Positions 11,001 through 22,877 of a DNA stretch of 64,000 nucleotides are shown in pieces; positions within the stretch are counted from its first letter, which is position 1; each line of letters begins with the position of its first letter. Location of the stretch: the NCBI GenBank assembly GCA_900708905.1, contig CAADRB010000008.1, positions 2,970,744 through 3,034,743 on the forward strand, written 5' to 3'. The DNA comes from Hymenolepis diminuta (Eukaryota > Platyhelminthes > Cestoda > Cyclophyllidea > Hymenolepididae). The notes below the pieces were generated by a model. That model had not been told where the DNA came from. It saw only the letters and a list, made by a program, of their open reading frames with translations, and searched no databases. A program made the translations under genes and the position numbers.

Positions 11001-12922
11001 TCTCGGATTTTTGAATGAGTTCATTTAAATAATATTCAAAATTCGTTGGCCAATTGATTAAACTTAATAGTTGGTTATACTTTTTCCTTCATTTGCACCT
11101 TCATAAAGTTATGAGCGCATCTTGAACATGGGAAAGCTCACTGCGTTTCTTTCAAATAATCGTATTATTCTTTTCATGTCTAAGTTCGCTTTCTAATCCA
11201 TATTATCAAACTAAGCGGCAAATATAATCTATTTCACATATTGTGATAACAGGAACTGATAACTACCAATCTATTTTGCCGTCATTGTGGGATTTCTTTC
11301 TGAATTTTGCAGTATCGCCACAAATCTTTGTAAAGCAATATTTGTATAGGAGGCACATATAATGTACTCATTTTACTAAGCTCGTTTATCATAATTGACG
11401 AACAATCTGAATAAAAATTTACAAAACAAGGGAGAGTGATTTTGACATTTGAACAGTTGGAGATCCGAAATCAGGAAATGGTTGATTTCATTTCATTCTT
11501 AAAATCTTCTTTAATTTGTATTTTTGGCCTATTAAGTTAGATTCAACATTCCATGGATTTCATTTAAATATACACACCGATTTCTTAAGAATTTGAAACC
11601 TTTTGTCATTTAGCATGCTGCAGAATTGACAGCCCGGTTACAAAAGCTGATTGAACTAGCCCTCTCAATTCAAAAGGAGCTACCACAGAATCGTTTAAAA
11701 GCTGAAATAGATGATGCAGTAGAAGAACTAGTTACCGCCAGCAATAAAGCCCTTCAGAGAGCCTGTGACGTCTATCAAGCTGCTTCATTAGAATACAACA
11801 CCTTTATTGGATCCCTGGTTGATAGACGCATTAAAATCTCCGCATCCACAAAGTACCTTATCAAGCGAATTCCAGTTGTCCTTTTCTCAGAAGTAAGTTA
11901 CGGCTGCTTGACAAAGCATTTCAACTGGCCTTAACAATTAGTGCTTGTCCTTTATGCTATTTTTACGATTTTCAGGACCTCTGTGAATTGCAATACTTCC
12001 AGAAAGTTTACAAGAGTGTGAGGGAACGGCTAGCTGAACTTTCGATCGCGATTAAAGATCCAAGATCAAAGGGAATGGAGAGACTAGCTCTCACATCAAC
12101 CTTCTCTTCTGTAAGTTTTCTTTGAAATATTTGTGATATTGAGCAGCGATGATATAGTGTTTCATACCTATTAATAAATATCTGCACACACACGGTAGCC
12201 AGAATATCGGTTGACTCCGATCAATAACGGGAAGCTGTCTACTCAAAGACATCTGCATATCTATCCCCTTGTTTAAGATAATGGAAATATATTCTACCAA
12301 TCGAATTAAAAAAAAACAATTTTATCCATAACGTTAATATTAGAGCTTTTTGCTGCTAACTCGGATATCCGCAGTATGAAGCTACTAGTTGTAAATCCCT
12401 GAATGTCAAACGTTTATTCTCCTTCTACCTGAATGCATCTGAATACTGAATACGTCTTATTGGGCTAACAAAGAAAGAAACTGAGTTTTGTTTAAGGCAA
12501 AATTGTTAACAGACAGCCAACTTAGATTGAGGCCAAGTAATGAGTCCAAAATAAAAGACGGAATAAATTGGAGAATTAGTAGACAGTGAATGTTTGCCAA
12601 TTTAAGAAGTCATCTTCTATCTGGATCACCAATAAATACTTAACCTATAAGAGGAAATTATCTCCCAACTAGACTGAAATCTTCCTAATATTTTTGCGAT
12701 TATCTGACTTGAGGGTCTTATAAAATTTGATGATATAATGATGCAGCGGATCGAAATGCGTTTTAGTTATCTTCACAGTTACTAGCAAAAGTACGTACGT
12801 TTTAGACTAAATAGCCATATTTTGTCGTTTTACTTTAGAATGGACCCTTTTTGGGACCCAACAATCTGCTAATTTTATTGGGTGACCTCGATTGCTTTCA
12901 GAGTTATCCTGAGGCCCAATGA
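2073..12922 (+). CDS. B-box zinc-finger, helical protein (TRIM-like without RING), 11 exons, 471 aa
   Basis: Exons built by hand: 2073-2122, 5216-5390, 6648-6748, 6815-6926, 6999-7069, 7392-7491, 7569-7648, 8735-8963, 11614-11892, 11976-12110, 12839-12922 (TGA). All borders are GT-AG; most donors are GTAAGN, while exon 6 uses a weak GTGCAT. The joined frame is open for 471 codons. Residues 1-270 are Ser/Asp/Glu-rich with repeated SDVDE-like motifs and Arg-rich segments; KRRHRRKR near residue 190 could be a nuclear signal. Residues 275-307 form C-x2-C-x9-C-x2-C-x4-C-x2-C-x3-H-x3-H, a B-box-type zinc finger, with the last His from the next exon. Residues 307-444 are predicted helical, like the coiled coil after TRIM B-boxes. 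No RING, NHL or SPRY domain is visible, so ligase activity is not implied. Function is unknown; a scaffold or RNA/protein-binding role is only inference. The start is the first ATG of the first supported exon; an upstream exon cannot be excluded. Confidence 0.72.
2440..2560 (+). repeat. Dispersed old repeat, copy a
   Basis: Shares GAGTTTATGTxC, a GTTAACxAG block and a GTGGTTG block, in the same order and spacing, with 4930-5062. Weaker copies are at 31640-31745 and 54010-54130. Non-coding, in intron 1 of the B-box gene. Family unknown. Confidence 0.35.
4930..5062 (+). repeat. Dispersed old repeat, copy b
   Basis: Contains GGATATCTGGATGAGTTTAT, then GTTAACTAG and GAGTGGTTGG, matching copy a in the same intron about 2.5 kb upstream. 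No target-site duplication or poly(A) tail is clear. Confidence 0.35.
8246..8290. repeat. TA/TACG microsatellite
   Basis: Interrupted (TA)n with ACG and GTATG units in intron 7 of the B-box gene. Low complexity. Confidence 0.8.
8868..8963 (+). other. B-box-type zinc finger coding segment
   Basis: This segment encodes the run beginning CDLC, with Cys at residues 275, 278, 288, 291, 296 and 299 and His at 303. The closing His 307 is the first codon of the exon at 11614. Spacing fits B-box folds that bind two zinc ions in a cross-brace. All eight expected ligands are present, so the finger is probably functional. Confidence 0.65.
9746..9915 (+). repeat. tRNA-derived SINE copy 2
   Basis: Plus-strand copy with the B-box-like GGTTCGATTCCCATCGACG, then AGCGAGCGGAATGGCAAATT, ACTGGCTAATATATAGGGTA and a GATGCCACTCTCTACC end. 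The last three blocks match the copy at 24013-24206 closely, so these two look like the youngest pair. Lies in intron 8 of the B-box gene. Confidence 0.7.
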
Positions 12923-15900
12923 AAGTCAGGTCTATTTTTTCGGGTGAGAAATATGTCCTAATATAACTTTGGTTCATGTGATGTAATTCTGATTGACTTC
13001 AAAGGCCGGATTTTGCATTATCAAAGGTAAGACTGAAATTTTTTATTATAACATGGAAGTAAATTTTCAAAAACTCTTACATTTTCTTACAGTCAATGCT
13101 ACAGATGCTAATTTGAACATGTGATTAAATGAAAATTGCGATTCACAGTTGAACTTAACTATAAGTGCTCACTCCTTTTGAGATGTTTCGATGACTGTTT
13201 TTGAAAAAGACCTTATAAAGATTAGAAGCTTATTGCTAAGTTGGATTTGAGTGTTACCAAGTATAGACTGCGGAGTTACAAAAAATGGAAAAAAACAAAG
13301 GAGGGTAATTCACAAATGTCAACGTGTACTTCTGCCAAAGTGAAGGTCATAAGATTAATGCCTACCTAGTGATTAAGTCTTGTCAACGTGAGAGATGGCT
13401 AAACGCGGGTTTCTCGTGAGAGGAGTGCCAGGATACCTTCTCTCTGACAAACTCAAGTTGTGTTAACGCATCTCCTAATGAGAAGTAATAGTAAGAGAAA
13501 AATTTAAATGATAAAAAGCAGAGAGAGAATTACGAGGTGAGGTGTCTGTAGGAGTTTGCAAATATAATATTGGAGATAAGAGCTTAGATGCTGCCCGAGT
13601 AAAGTTGCCAGTAGTTTTTACATACCTAGAGTTAGCAAACACCGTCAGAGTATTTAAAAAGTTCCACTGGACTTTTGGGGATTAGGGCGTTGAAAAGGAG
13701 AATGCCGTGACTGACAACGAATTGAGTCATAGAAATAAGATTCCACGAGTGAAAGCGGTTTTGATCATCGAACACCTATCTAAAACATAAACTCAGACAC
13801 CCTAATAACGGTCGAATGGGACAGCTCATTAATAAGTTAAATCGAATTGAATATATATCTAGCGTATCAATTATGACCTTAATTGAAAATTGGCAGGTAA
13901 ATACCAGCAGTTTCAGACTTTCTTCGTTAAATAAACAAAACATATTTAAGTTCTTTGTATTTATTTCTTGAACTTTCATGAATTTAGAATAGGATTCTAA
14001 ACATTTACCGTCTCAATTAATATCCTACCCACACTTTTGAGAGTTAGAGCTAATTCAGTTGTTAGTAGTAAGGGATTAGAATAAAAGTAAATTGAATTTG
14101 GCTAAAAGTATGACAAAAAAGGTTTTCCCTTTAATATTCGTTTTTCCTTAATTTCCAAATTTAATTAAATACATCAAGTTTTGTTCTGGCATCTACGAAA
14201 TGAATAGCGATTGCTGATTTTCCCCTTTTGATGTTTCAGAGCAATATACTCGATGCCTTCTTGGCACTGAAAAATAATTGGATTGCAAAGATATATGTTC
14301 TGAGATAATTTATTCACTCACTCATCCAGAAAATATTCGTATTTGAATTCACTAAAAAATTATTCCGTAAAATTCATTTTAGGGTGCATAAAGAGCATTT
14401 CTTAAATAATTAGCCAGAATTGAAAATTTTGGGCTTTAAAAACCTGACCTTTGGACTCAGGTTGTAAGGATTTTTGGTTCTCGTTATAGTCCACTGCTTC
14501 AAATTATAATATTTCGGCTTCCAGATGTTAGGATTTGTCCCTTATTCTAAAAAAAGTATGTTCTCGTCGTTCAGAACTTATTGAACATTTGATTAATTTG
14601 GATAGGTGGTCAACCACTTCAGAGACATTTTTTCTCCTAATCGTCAATTATCGTATTGATATGAGAACTTCCCTTTGAGTAAATCAAATCGGTATCGAAG
14701 TTTTGACACAAAATATTACACAATTTAGCCGCGTTAAAATCTCTTCTGAAGAGAGAAACTAGTGGCCATTAATGTGAAGTCATTACTTTAGCAATAACCA
14801 CAGCCTAATGAGTTAAAACAAAGGCTGTCTTCGATTAATAGAATATAGATCTAATAGATCTTGTCTTATTAACTACCATTGTGAGAATAGTCACAAATGT
14901 CTTAGAGGAGAAATAAGAGATGTTTGGGAGAAGGAGGGGCCGTATATTTTTCCCATATCAGGAATTGGGATGTCTATGTGTCACAAGATGTTGATTAAGT
15001 TTTCTGAGGTAGATAACAATTTGAAGTCCGAATATCAAAAAAGCGAGGGTTCGTTGACCTCTTATCTGATTTACTTCAGTTAATGAGTAAGTAGAATACA
15101 CTGTAGGCGAAATAATGTTAGATAATTACGGAAGCGGTGTATAAAACAAGTCAATAGGATTAAGAAAATATATGCATTCGAAAAGGAACAGTTCGAAGCC
15201 CATGAAAAACTGACTATAATTGTTAATTTACTCACTGCAATCAAAATTATCACAACAAGTATAATTATATTTAAGTTAATCAGATTACAGGGACTTATTA
15301 GCGCTTAGTTCTTAGATCAGTACTTAGATAAATCCAAACTCAAGAGATTCAGGAAAGGTGTAGTTTTTATAAAATCTTTTCTAAACTTTTTGTTCGAACA
15401 AATATATTGTCTCTAACCGAAAATAGTCTTAATATCTACTATTCTCATCCATTCGTCTCAATCTAAACTTCTACTTTTGGAAATATCTAAAGAGACCCAG
15501 GTACGGAATAGTGTCATCCTATTTCTTCTACAACATGTGACTAAATTATTAATAATTCTATATGACCAGCATGACTGTCTACCGATAACATAATAGAAAT
15601 GAAACGGACAGAGAGATTATTTGCTTTAAAAATTACATTTACCAGAAAAAATGACGAAATTTTTAATATGATTTGAGGCTTAATTTTGATGACTACTTGA
15701 TGAAAAAAAGTGAGTTTGATTGTGCATTTTTAAGAGCGAAACCATGTATCTCAAAGAAATTTTAGTGGCATTTGACACCAACCACTATACTCAATACGAC
15801 AAATTTCCAACCGGAATTTTTTGGTTTATGAAAAGCTTGAATTTCGGACCGCACGATTTTAATAGTAATGATGAATTCACCACACTGTTGTAGAGTGGTA

Positions 15901-17154
15901 AGATGCTGATCCCTATTTCTGTAGCTGGTCAAATTTAAGTGGGCAAAATAGAGAGTTTGTTTGATCGCTTTAAATCCCAGTACTCAACTTCTTTAATTAA
16001 GTCTCAACCACGAAAAAGGAATGGAAGAAATATCATTATTTCTAAAAACGTCACAGATGTAAATTGATAACCAAATTTGTGGGAGAGCTTTGTTTTTACT
16101 TATTTTTGTTTATTTTTAGCCTTGGGCAACATGCATTTTTGAAACTAACAATATGAACGTAACAGCATAATGAATTTATACTAATATGGACTTAAAGATC
16201 GTCCTTGAGTATGTGCAGCAAAATGATACTATCCACCAGTTAAAAATGATGACTTGTAAGCTGACGCTTTCCGTACATTTTCTCTCCATTTTCCAAAGTG
16301 TCAAACTCTCAAAAGCAATGACTTTCAATTATACGAAATATTTTATTATCTTACTTTTTGTAAAAAGAGCACTTCCTTCATTTTTAATCCCACACAAAGT
16401 TCAATCGCTTGGTTATTTTGATTCATATTTTAGTGTTGATCTAAATCAGTAAATTTTGAGAAATAAGCACCTTAAGACTGATTATGGGATTCTGGATTAG
16501 TTTCCACAACTATTAGCTTGTTGGGCTATGATTACCTGATTTGGTGAGGTCCACTCTGTTAAGCTAATAAATCCCCTTTACAGCAGATCTTTCCAACGAT
16601 TAACAGTACGTAATCACCTTTTTCAGAACAGAAGACCAATTATTAAGTGCAGACAAAAGTAAAGCACGAAAGAAAAAAAGAGTGTGAGAACAAAAGGTTT
16701 GTGTAGTGCATACTAAAAGCCGAGTGAGTCAAAGGTAGGCGAAGATCAATTATCGATGTTGGGGTGCGCTTTAAGGTTAGGGAAGTGAAATGCACTGATT
16801 GGATTTGGTGTACGTAAGCATTCAAATAGTAAATCATTTAGATCAGGATGTGATATTAAAAAATATTATTTTTGAAGCATGTAAGATCCTTTAATATCTG
16901 GGAAGAAATACTTTTGTCAGCTAAGATCCAATTCAGGACTGCTGAAAAAGAATTTTAAGGACTTAAATGAGCAAATGAGCAGTTTCTGAACTGAATAGTG
17001 TGCCGATAACTTAGCGCATTCGTGAAAGCGTAGACCTCTACAAGTCAGTTACACTGTAGGTTTCCTCAAAATGGTCTCCAGAAAATAAAATATATAAAGG
17101 ATTAGGGCAAATTTCGTGAAGATTTGATTATTTTTACTCGCATTGAAATCATTA
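12923..17154. other. Intergenic, 3' of the B-box gene
   Basis: AT-rich, with no reading frame I can support on either strand. The open frame at 16186-16452 (+) has hydrophobic AT-driven composition, no splice context and no recognisable motif. A pyrimidine-rich stretch read on the minus strand at about 16640-16840 faintly resembles the LTR-like repeats at 43.9 and 46.9 kb, too weakly to annotate. Confidence 0.4.
13123..13128 (+). terminator. Candidate poly(A) signal (ATTAAA) of the B-box gene
   Basis: First ATTAAA-type hexamer noticed after the TGA at 12920-12922, about 200 bases downstream. No AATAAA was seen closer. A single hexamer in AT-rich DNA is weak evidence. Confidence 0.25.
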
Positions 17155-18060
17155 ATCCCACATAAGGACATCTAAAGGCAAATTTTAGTGAGCTTCGATA
17201 TGCTAAAATTCCATTGTTAGTCTTATCTACCTGTCCATGGCCCTCAAAAGAGATAGATTGATTCAGAAACATATTCACCTGCTTTATGCAACTCCTAGAT
17301 GTCCCAGAAGGCCAGATAAAGGATTCAAATGAAGTAATTTCTCTGGGAAGGGGCGTCAGACGAGGATCCAAAGAGGATTCTACATTCTTCAACTTATATT
17401 TTGGGAGGTCTATGCAACCTGCTAGGATTTGAAAGTAAGGCTCTTGAGTTCTGTAGGAATCCATTTGTCACTGGAGTATTTAAGATATACAGACAACTTT
17501 TGTCTTATTACTAATTAGACTGGGCATTCCGAAAAGCTTCTACTGAGCTGCAAATTAATACTTGACAAATATGTCATGGAAATGGCGTATGAAAAACAGT
17601 CAAGATGTACATAGATTCAGATCCAAGATAGTCATATCTTCAGTTAGGTGAACACAGAATTTATCGAGTGAGTTCCTGTATAGATCTTGGCCTTACTGAG
17701 AATAATGAAGACCTAGTCGATGACGTTATAAAACTTAGTGCAATGAAGCCAAGAGGTAGTTAGTGATGCTCAGCCCAGTCCTCAGATCGAAAATACTTTT
17801 CATTAAAACTCGAGCAAAACTACTCGAGTATATTTTTCTTTACTACTTGTCTACTATTGTCAATCGCAAGGCGGATAATAACAAATTAAAGACTATTCAG
17901 AACGCAGGTCGGTAGATGATGCCTAACCTGTATAGCGGATGACAAATGAGTGTTAAAGTACTGGCAGATAAAGTTCCTCCAGGAAACCTCAAGGCACAAT
18001 TACAGAAGCGTCGGCTTTACCTCTGGGCAAGTCAATACGAAGAAGTGTTACAATCACCAA
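17155..18060 (+). pseudogene. Decayed non-LTR (CR1/Jockey-like) retrotransposon reverse transcriptase
   Basis: The plus strand retains, in order but in shifting frames with stops, several landmarks of non-LTR reverse transcriptases. A VSFDMLKFH block (about 17190) corresponds to the AFDxVPH region. GVRRGSKEDSTFFNLYFG (17352-17405) corresponds to the GVPQGSVLGPLLF motif. SCIDLGLTENNEDL (about 17673) matches the DLGV segment. KLKTIQNAGR (17883-17912) matches the LExxQRxATR segment. LQKRRLYLWASQYEEVLQSP follows, like the L..RR..GDL..vYK end. Several frameshifts and stops make it inactive. The YxDD box is not visible. The endonuclease end and the 3' tail were not found. The clade is an estimate. 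Confidence 0.55.
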
Positions 18061-20033
18061 AATTTTTCTGATTTCCTAATCACCGAAGTTAGGAAAGTCT
18101 AAATTTTTTCACCGAAGAGCTGGCTTGGACAGCTCAGTGCAGTTAACAATTTCTGATCGATAATAACACTCACACTGTAGACAAGACTCTCTAAACAAGA
18201 GTTTTCTAACATCGAAAATTAACTGGATCGGCCATTTTTAATAAAAATTACCCATATTATGTTAAGAACACAAGATTTAAGTTTCTGAAATTATACCTTT
18301 CCAGAGAGTTAATACTCATTATATCGATAACGTTATTAATTATTTCTGTAATTGTATTTCACTTTCCATGTCTGCAAGAAATCGCAAATGGTTGGGAAGA
18401 TAGTGGAGTTCATTTTTAGTTATTGGAGACAAGTTGGCTCTTTCAGAACTGTTTGAACTATTCACTCCGTAAGTTTGTTTTCGGGCACCAACCTTTACCG
18501 TAAGATGGCTTATGATTATGTCAATAGTTCTTTTGTTGACCGTTAAATCGAAATTTGTTTCGATGCTCTTCTTTTGTTTATTTCGGATATTACCGGTGTT
18601 GCTAACATCTGGTGCATTGAACCGTCTTTTGACCGAGTTTAGATTGCGTTTTTTAGAGGCTAGAGTACGAGCGTGTCTGCAAGGCATCCTCAATGTCCTT
18701 TCCAAGGTTTGAAAGTGTCCTACTTTTAACGTGCCACTGATTTTTCAACCATATGACAAAAACATGTTTAAATGGTTGAGGGTATTACGATTTGAGAAGA
18801 CTGACACCTACACCAACCAGTAGCACATTATTGGTGGTTAATCTTCGTTTTATCAAAAAACATATTGCCAAGTTCACGTCCAAGGTATGGGTTGGAAAAG
18901 GTGGTTACAGACACATCGAATGCGAAAGCAATGGCTTCTTTTAAATTCGGAGTCTTTTAGGCATTAGACATTTGAGGGCGCTAAGTCCAAATCAAACTTG
19001 CTTTGCAAGCATTTGAATAGATAATTGCATTGAACATAAAAGATTCTTATCTCAACCAAGTAATTTTCAAGCTTATTTTAATACGTTTAATTACGCACAC
19101 TTTTGGAAGTGCATATGTTATCAATAATTTCACTTTCATAAATTGATACGAATCAGATTTTTATTTCAAACACCATTGACTCTTTGGACAGCTAATTTTT
19201 AGATAATTTGCAGTCACTTGTGCTCAGTTTGTAAAAAATGCACCTGTTATACGCTTGGATGAAAGGGGGTGCCTTTATGGATATAATTTTCGACAAGAGA
19301 GTTTTCAAGGTATGATTTTTCATACTGAATATTGTAATGGTAGGATTACCTATCTGATATTGCGAGAGACATGTTGATCTATGCAGAAATAGGCAGTGAA
19401 TAGACAATTTTTAAATGACGCAAGCCATGAATGCATGGTTAGACTGATCAACGGGTTAAATTAACTGAACCGTCATTATTCTTTATGATTGAGAGATATA
19501 TATACATATGTTAAAGGTTTTCTCCCTGTATACTACCCAAAAAACAACCTCAGATCACATTCTATGCAAAAGTACTTCAGTCTTTCGTTCGCATGGGCAT
19601 AGCTGGTTTTTCGTCCCTCTGACCGATATACACACATGGACTGGTAACTTAAGGTTCACATGAGAAAGGAATTTTGGTTACTCTTGAGGTAATGAATTCT
19701 CAAGAAAGCTTTCAGCACATTTGCCCGTTCTCAAAAAAACATTTACCCACGCGGGTACTTTCTGGAGCGCTTTTGACAGCACAGGTAACAACATTTTAGC
19801 GCTGTTGGTACTAAAACGGCAATTATTCGAATCTTCATTCGAATGCTATTTGTATCGCATTCACCTACTTGACAGTGCTAAACAGATAAATTTCCCTCGC
19901 TTTTGAAAGGTGGGATCAAATTCTACCTTTCTACGCTTTTAAACCTTATTAAACTAACATTGATTTTAGAAAACTAAATGATATTAATCCGTTAAAATTT
20001 AAGTTACGACAGACAAAAGGACTAAGAAATTGT
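18061..20033. other. Intergenic spacer
   Basis: No gene or repeat supported. A 121-codon open frame on the minus strand (18340-18705) is basic and Ser/Asn-rich but has no motif or splice context and directly follows a dead retroelement. I leave it unannotated. Confidence 0.35.
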
Positions 20034-20523
20034 AGGGTGTGGATATGGAAGGGTTTAATGAATTTTCGGGACTGTGTCTTTTGTGGAGCATTATTTTTTA
20101 ATACACTAAGTATCCCCAAATGAAGAATTAAAATACTCAGCCAACGATATCAATCTCTGTCCCCAAAAGCTCAAGAGGACTCGAATGTGAAGCTATCAGC
20201 TGTATGCAAGTGTTCGCAGAAAAGAAACCAACGCTTTTGCCCAATTGACTGGATCACTGTTCTTCAGGCCCAACGTTCAATAAGGACTTTTTCCTGTTTT
20301 CGGTTGCTTTAAGTGCTATAAAAGACATACGTAGTTGAAATACCACACAGCAGAACAACATCCTCAACGTTGCTATTCAATCAAACATATATATGGTTGG
20401 ATCTGATAAAGTTGATTTCATGTTAATAAATCATATATATATATAGAAAAAACAGAAAAAATGCCAGTGGTTAAAACCTGCAATTTCTTATAAAAAATCG
20501 AATAAATATTATATTAACCTACG

Positions 20524-21544
20524 TGTCATTCTATATATCCTCCTTTGGCTTCTATCACCGACCCACTTCGATTCCGAACCAACTGCAAGCTTTGATCAGG
20601 TGGTCATTATTGACGTCCTCCATTGCTCGGGCTATTGCCACCATCAGAGAGGAGGATTTGGTGTTATGGGGATACTTATTATCTTCTATTTCAACCACGC
20701 ACCCTCTATTGGCTACGCTGGCTAAGCTGTCAAGGCGGCTTAACAACAATGATTCGGAGAGTCTCGACATAGACATTAGCATTTGCATTGACTCGAAGGT
20801 CCTGTAGAAAAAATTGAGGAGTCACGATGTGCTTCTTACTGCTAACAACACCGAAAACCATAACTATTACTGGAAACTTCGTGCTCATGTATAACAGTTG
20901 GAGCTTCATGAGTCTGTATCAACGTAATCACTTATCATTTCTTGGACTAACTTTTTCCTCCCGGTGGAAGTTTTTTTATCAGAGAAAAACCAAAAACACT
21001 CCTATTTTTCTTAGTACTTCAATTTGTTTAAGAGTCGGTCTGCACGCATTAAATGACTCTCGAGTTTTTGTCGACATTAAACTAACCTCTCACAAGAACG
21101 TATGATTCGTATCCAAAGTGTTGACGAACAAAACTCCTTTTTGTTCCTTCAGATACTTGCAGACTTTTGGCAAGGTGCCGTATTGACTTTCGTCGATTAT
21201 ACTATGCACTCTTCTAACAAACTCGGGTACTCTGAGTGAGTCAGCAGAGCGTTGACAATGCTATTTCCTCTTCCTTATTTCGGCCAATTAATCTCCATTG
21301 TTTTCATTCAATAGCTTCTTTCTAACTTTGAAAACGATGGATCTGGAGATTTTAGAAATCTTGCAATTTCTAAATTCCCGTGTTTCACTTTCGTACACAC
21401 TATTACAGAGTGCCTTTTCAGTCCTTTAGTTATAGTAGTATCTGTCATGAGATCTTCTGATATAAAAAATACATAAATCATTATCGGGCTAGTTGAAATT
21501 ACAAAAATGTAAGTGACCTCAGATACCTTACGCACCCTATACAC
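20524..21544 (-). pseudogene. Decayed mariner/Tc1-type transposase
   Basis: Minus-strand reading in several frames shows family landmarks in the right order. First comes a helix-turn-helix remnant (KHGNLEIARFLK, about 21350-21390), then LMRADRLLNKLK (about 21030). Next is the first catalytic region as FWFFSDKK (about 20975), with the Asp kept but the following Glu changed. VYVETLRIIVVKP follows (20735-20780), then a C-terminal SLMVAIARAM...NDHLIKAC block. Between VVKP and SLMVAIARAM the family normally has about 70 residues including the second and third catalytic acids; here only about 35 unrelated residues remain, so the core is deleted. Stops and frameshifts add to this. Possible terminal repeats are TAGGGTGTGGATATGG at 20033 (+) and, on the minus strand, TAGGGTGCGTAAGGTA ending near 21539, both after a T or TA. 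Confidence 0.6.
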
Positions 21545-21559
21545 ATAATATAGTTACAA

Positions 21560-22694
21560 TCCTTTACTCAAATAAAATAATGTGCGTTGTTTTTATAAAT
21601 TTACAAAAAAACTAAACTACAAAGCATTTATTAATATTTATTGATATTTCTTTATTTCGACTGGGAATGGCGAACAACCTGTTTGTTTCCTGGTTAAGTT
21701 TCACACTGTTCTTTTTTCTTATATATACCATAGCCCAGTTTTTAATACAGGATTTCATAGTGTCGCTCGCATGAATGCGTTTACCGATTTGTCACCGCAA
21801 TTGCAAGTGAGCAGTCTCTCCAATTTTGTTTATCGATCTGTTAGGATTTGACTATTTCATTCTGAATATTCTTGATCTTGTCACTCTCGCATTCCTTTGT
21901 AAGTCTTCTCTGTAGACTCTGATAGTTGCTACAATAGCAACTTTAGATTAAGCCAACTTTGCTCCGCTCTGCGGTTTGGGTGTCGAAACCTTATGACATT
22001 CAACCTGCGATGAATGAATCAGAAATAAATAACGAATACAATATAGACTCTCAGGATTAACTGTATGCTGAAATAAAAAAGATGCTGTTCAAATGATCCA
22101 ATAAGGTCAGTGGTGGGAAATTTACTATATTCTCTTCAGGTCAGATTTTTGTTTACTGTGATCTAATCAACTTATGTCATCGTCCACTCAATTCAGAATT
22201 CGGAGCGCTTAACTCTCCAATGTAACCCCAAACTCGCCTGAAGGACTATAATGCATCCTCGGGGATTTTATTTATTTTCGGTGGAAGAAATCAGTGGACA
22301 ATCAATACTAAGTCCCCTTGTCCTTCAGGATTCGCGATGTGCCGAGATCTGTCCAACAATCCATATAGTCTCTGAACTATTAATGTCATATCTGTAAACA
22401 CAGGCATTCCCTCACTGATCACCAGCTCTACTTCATCTCCACAATCATCAGTCCTATCGAACTCCTTTTTATGTCTTTGTTCTTCTTTGTAAAACTTCTA
22501 TCAAATAAACCTGCTTGCCTCAACCGTCTTCTCTCTCCTTATCCTGTTCTTGGGGTGAAGAATGGAAGGGAACGAAAATCAGATATCTAATTGCTCACCT
22601 CGTCTAAATACCAACCACACGTCAAGATGGACGAGATGCCTACTCTTTATTCATAGTAATAATGAGTAGGCACATATCACATGATAAATATAAT
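21560..22694. other. Intergenic spacer before the myosin gene 3' end
   Basis: AT-rich, no supported gene. Its right part should hold the 3' UTR of the minus-strand gene. Confidence 0.35.
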
Positions 22695-22700
22695 TTTATT
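22695..22700 (-). terminator. Candidate poly(A) signal of the kinase-myosin gene
   Basis: TTTATT on the plus strand reads AATAAA on the minus strand, 178 bases past the stop codon. A second one lies at 22647-22652. The spacing is reasonable for a 3' UTR. Confidence 0.4.
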
Positions 22701-22877
22701 TGGTATTTCCTAAAGTCACAATAAGAAATATGGTGACACAGTCGTCGACAGATACTGAAGACCAGTGATAATATGCTTGTGAGGGGGAAGGGAGATGTGC
22801 AATTGACTCAAATAAATTAACATCTCACATATACAAAAGAAGGCACAGAGAGATATAAAGACTAAATTGTTCAGCTC

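Noticed and set aside
17102..17464. 120-codon open frame on the minus strand
   Set aside because: It lies antisense to the decayed reverse transcriptase, whose motifs read on the plus strand; no motif of its own.
18340..18705. 121-codon basic open frame on the minus strand
   Set aside because: No recognisable domain, no splice context and no neighbouring exon; could be chance.
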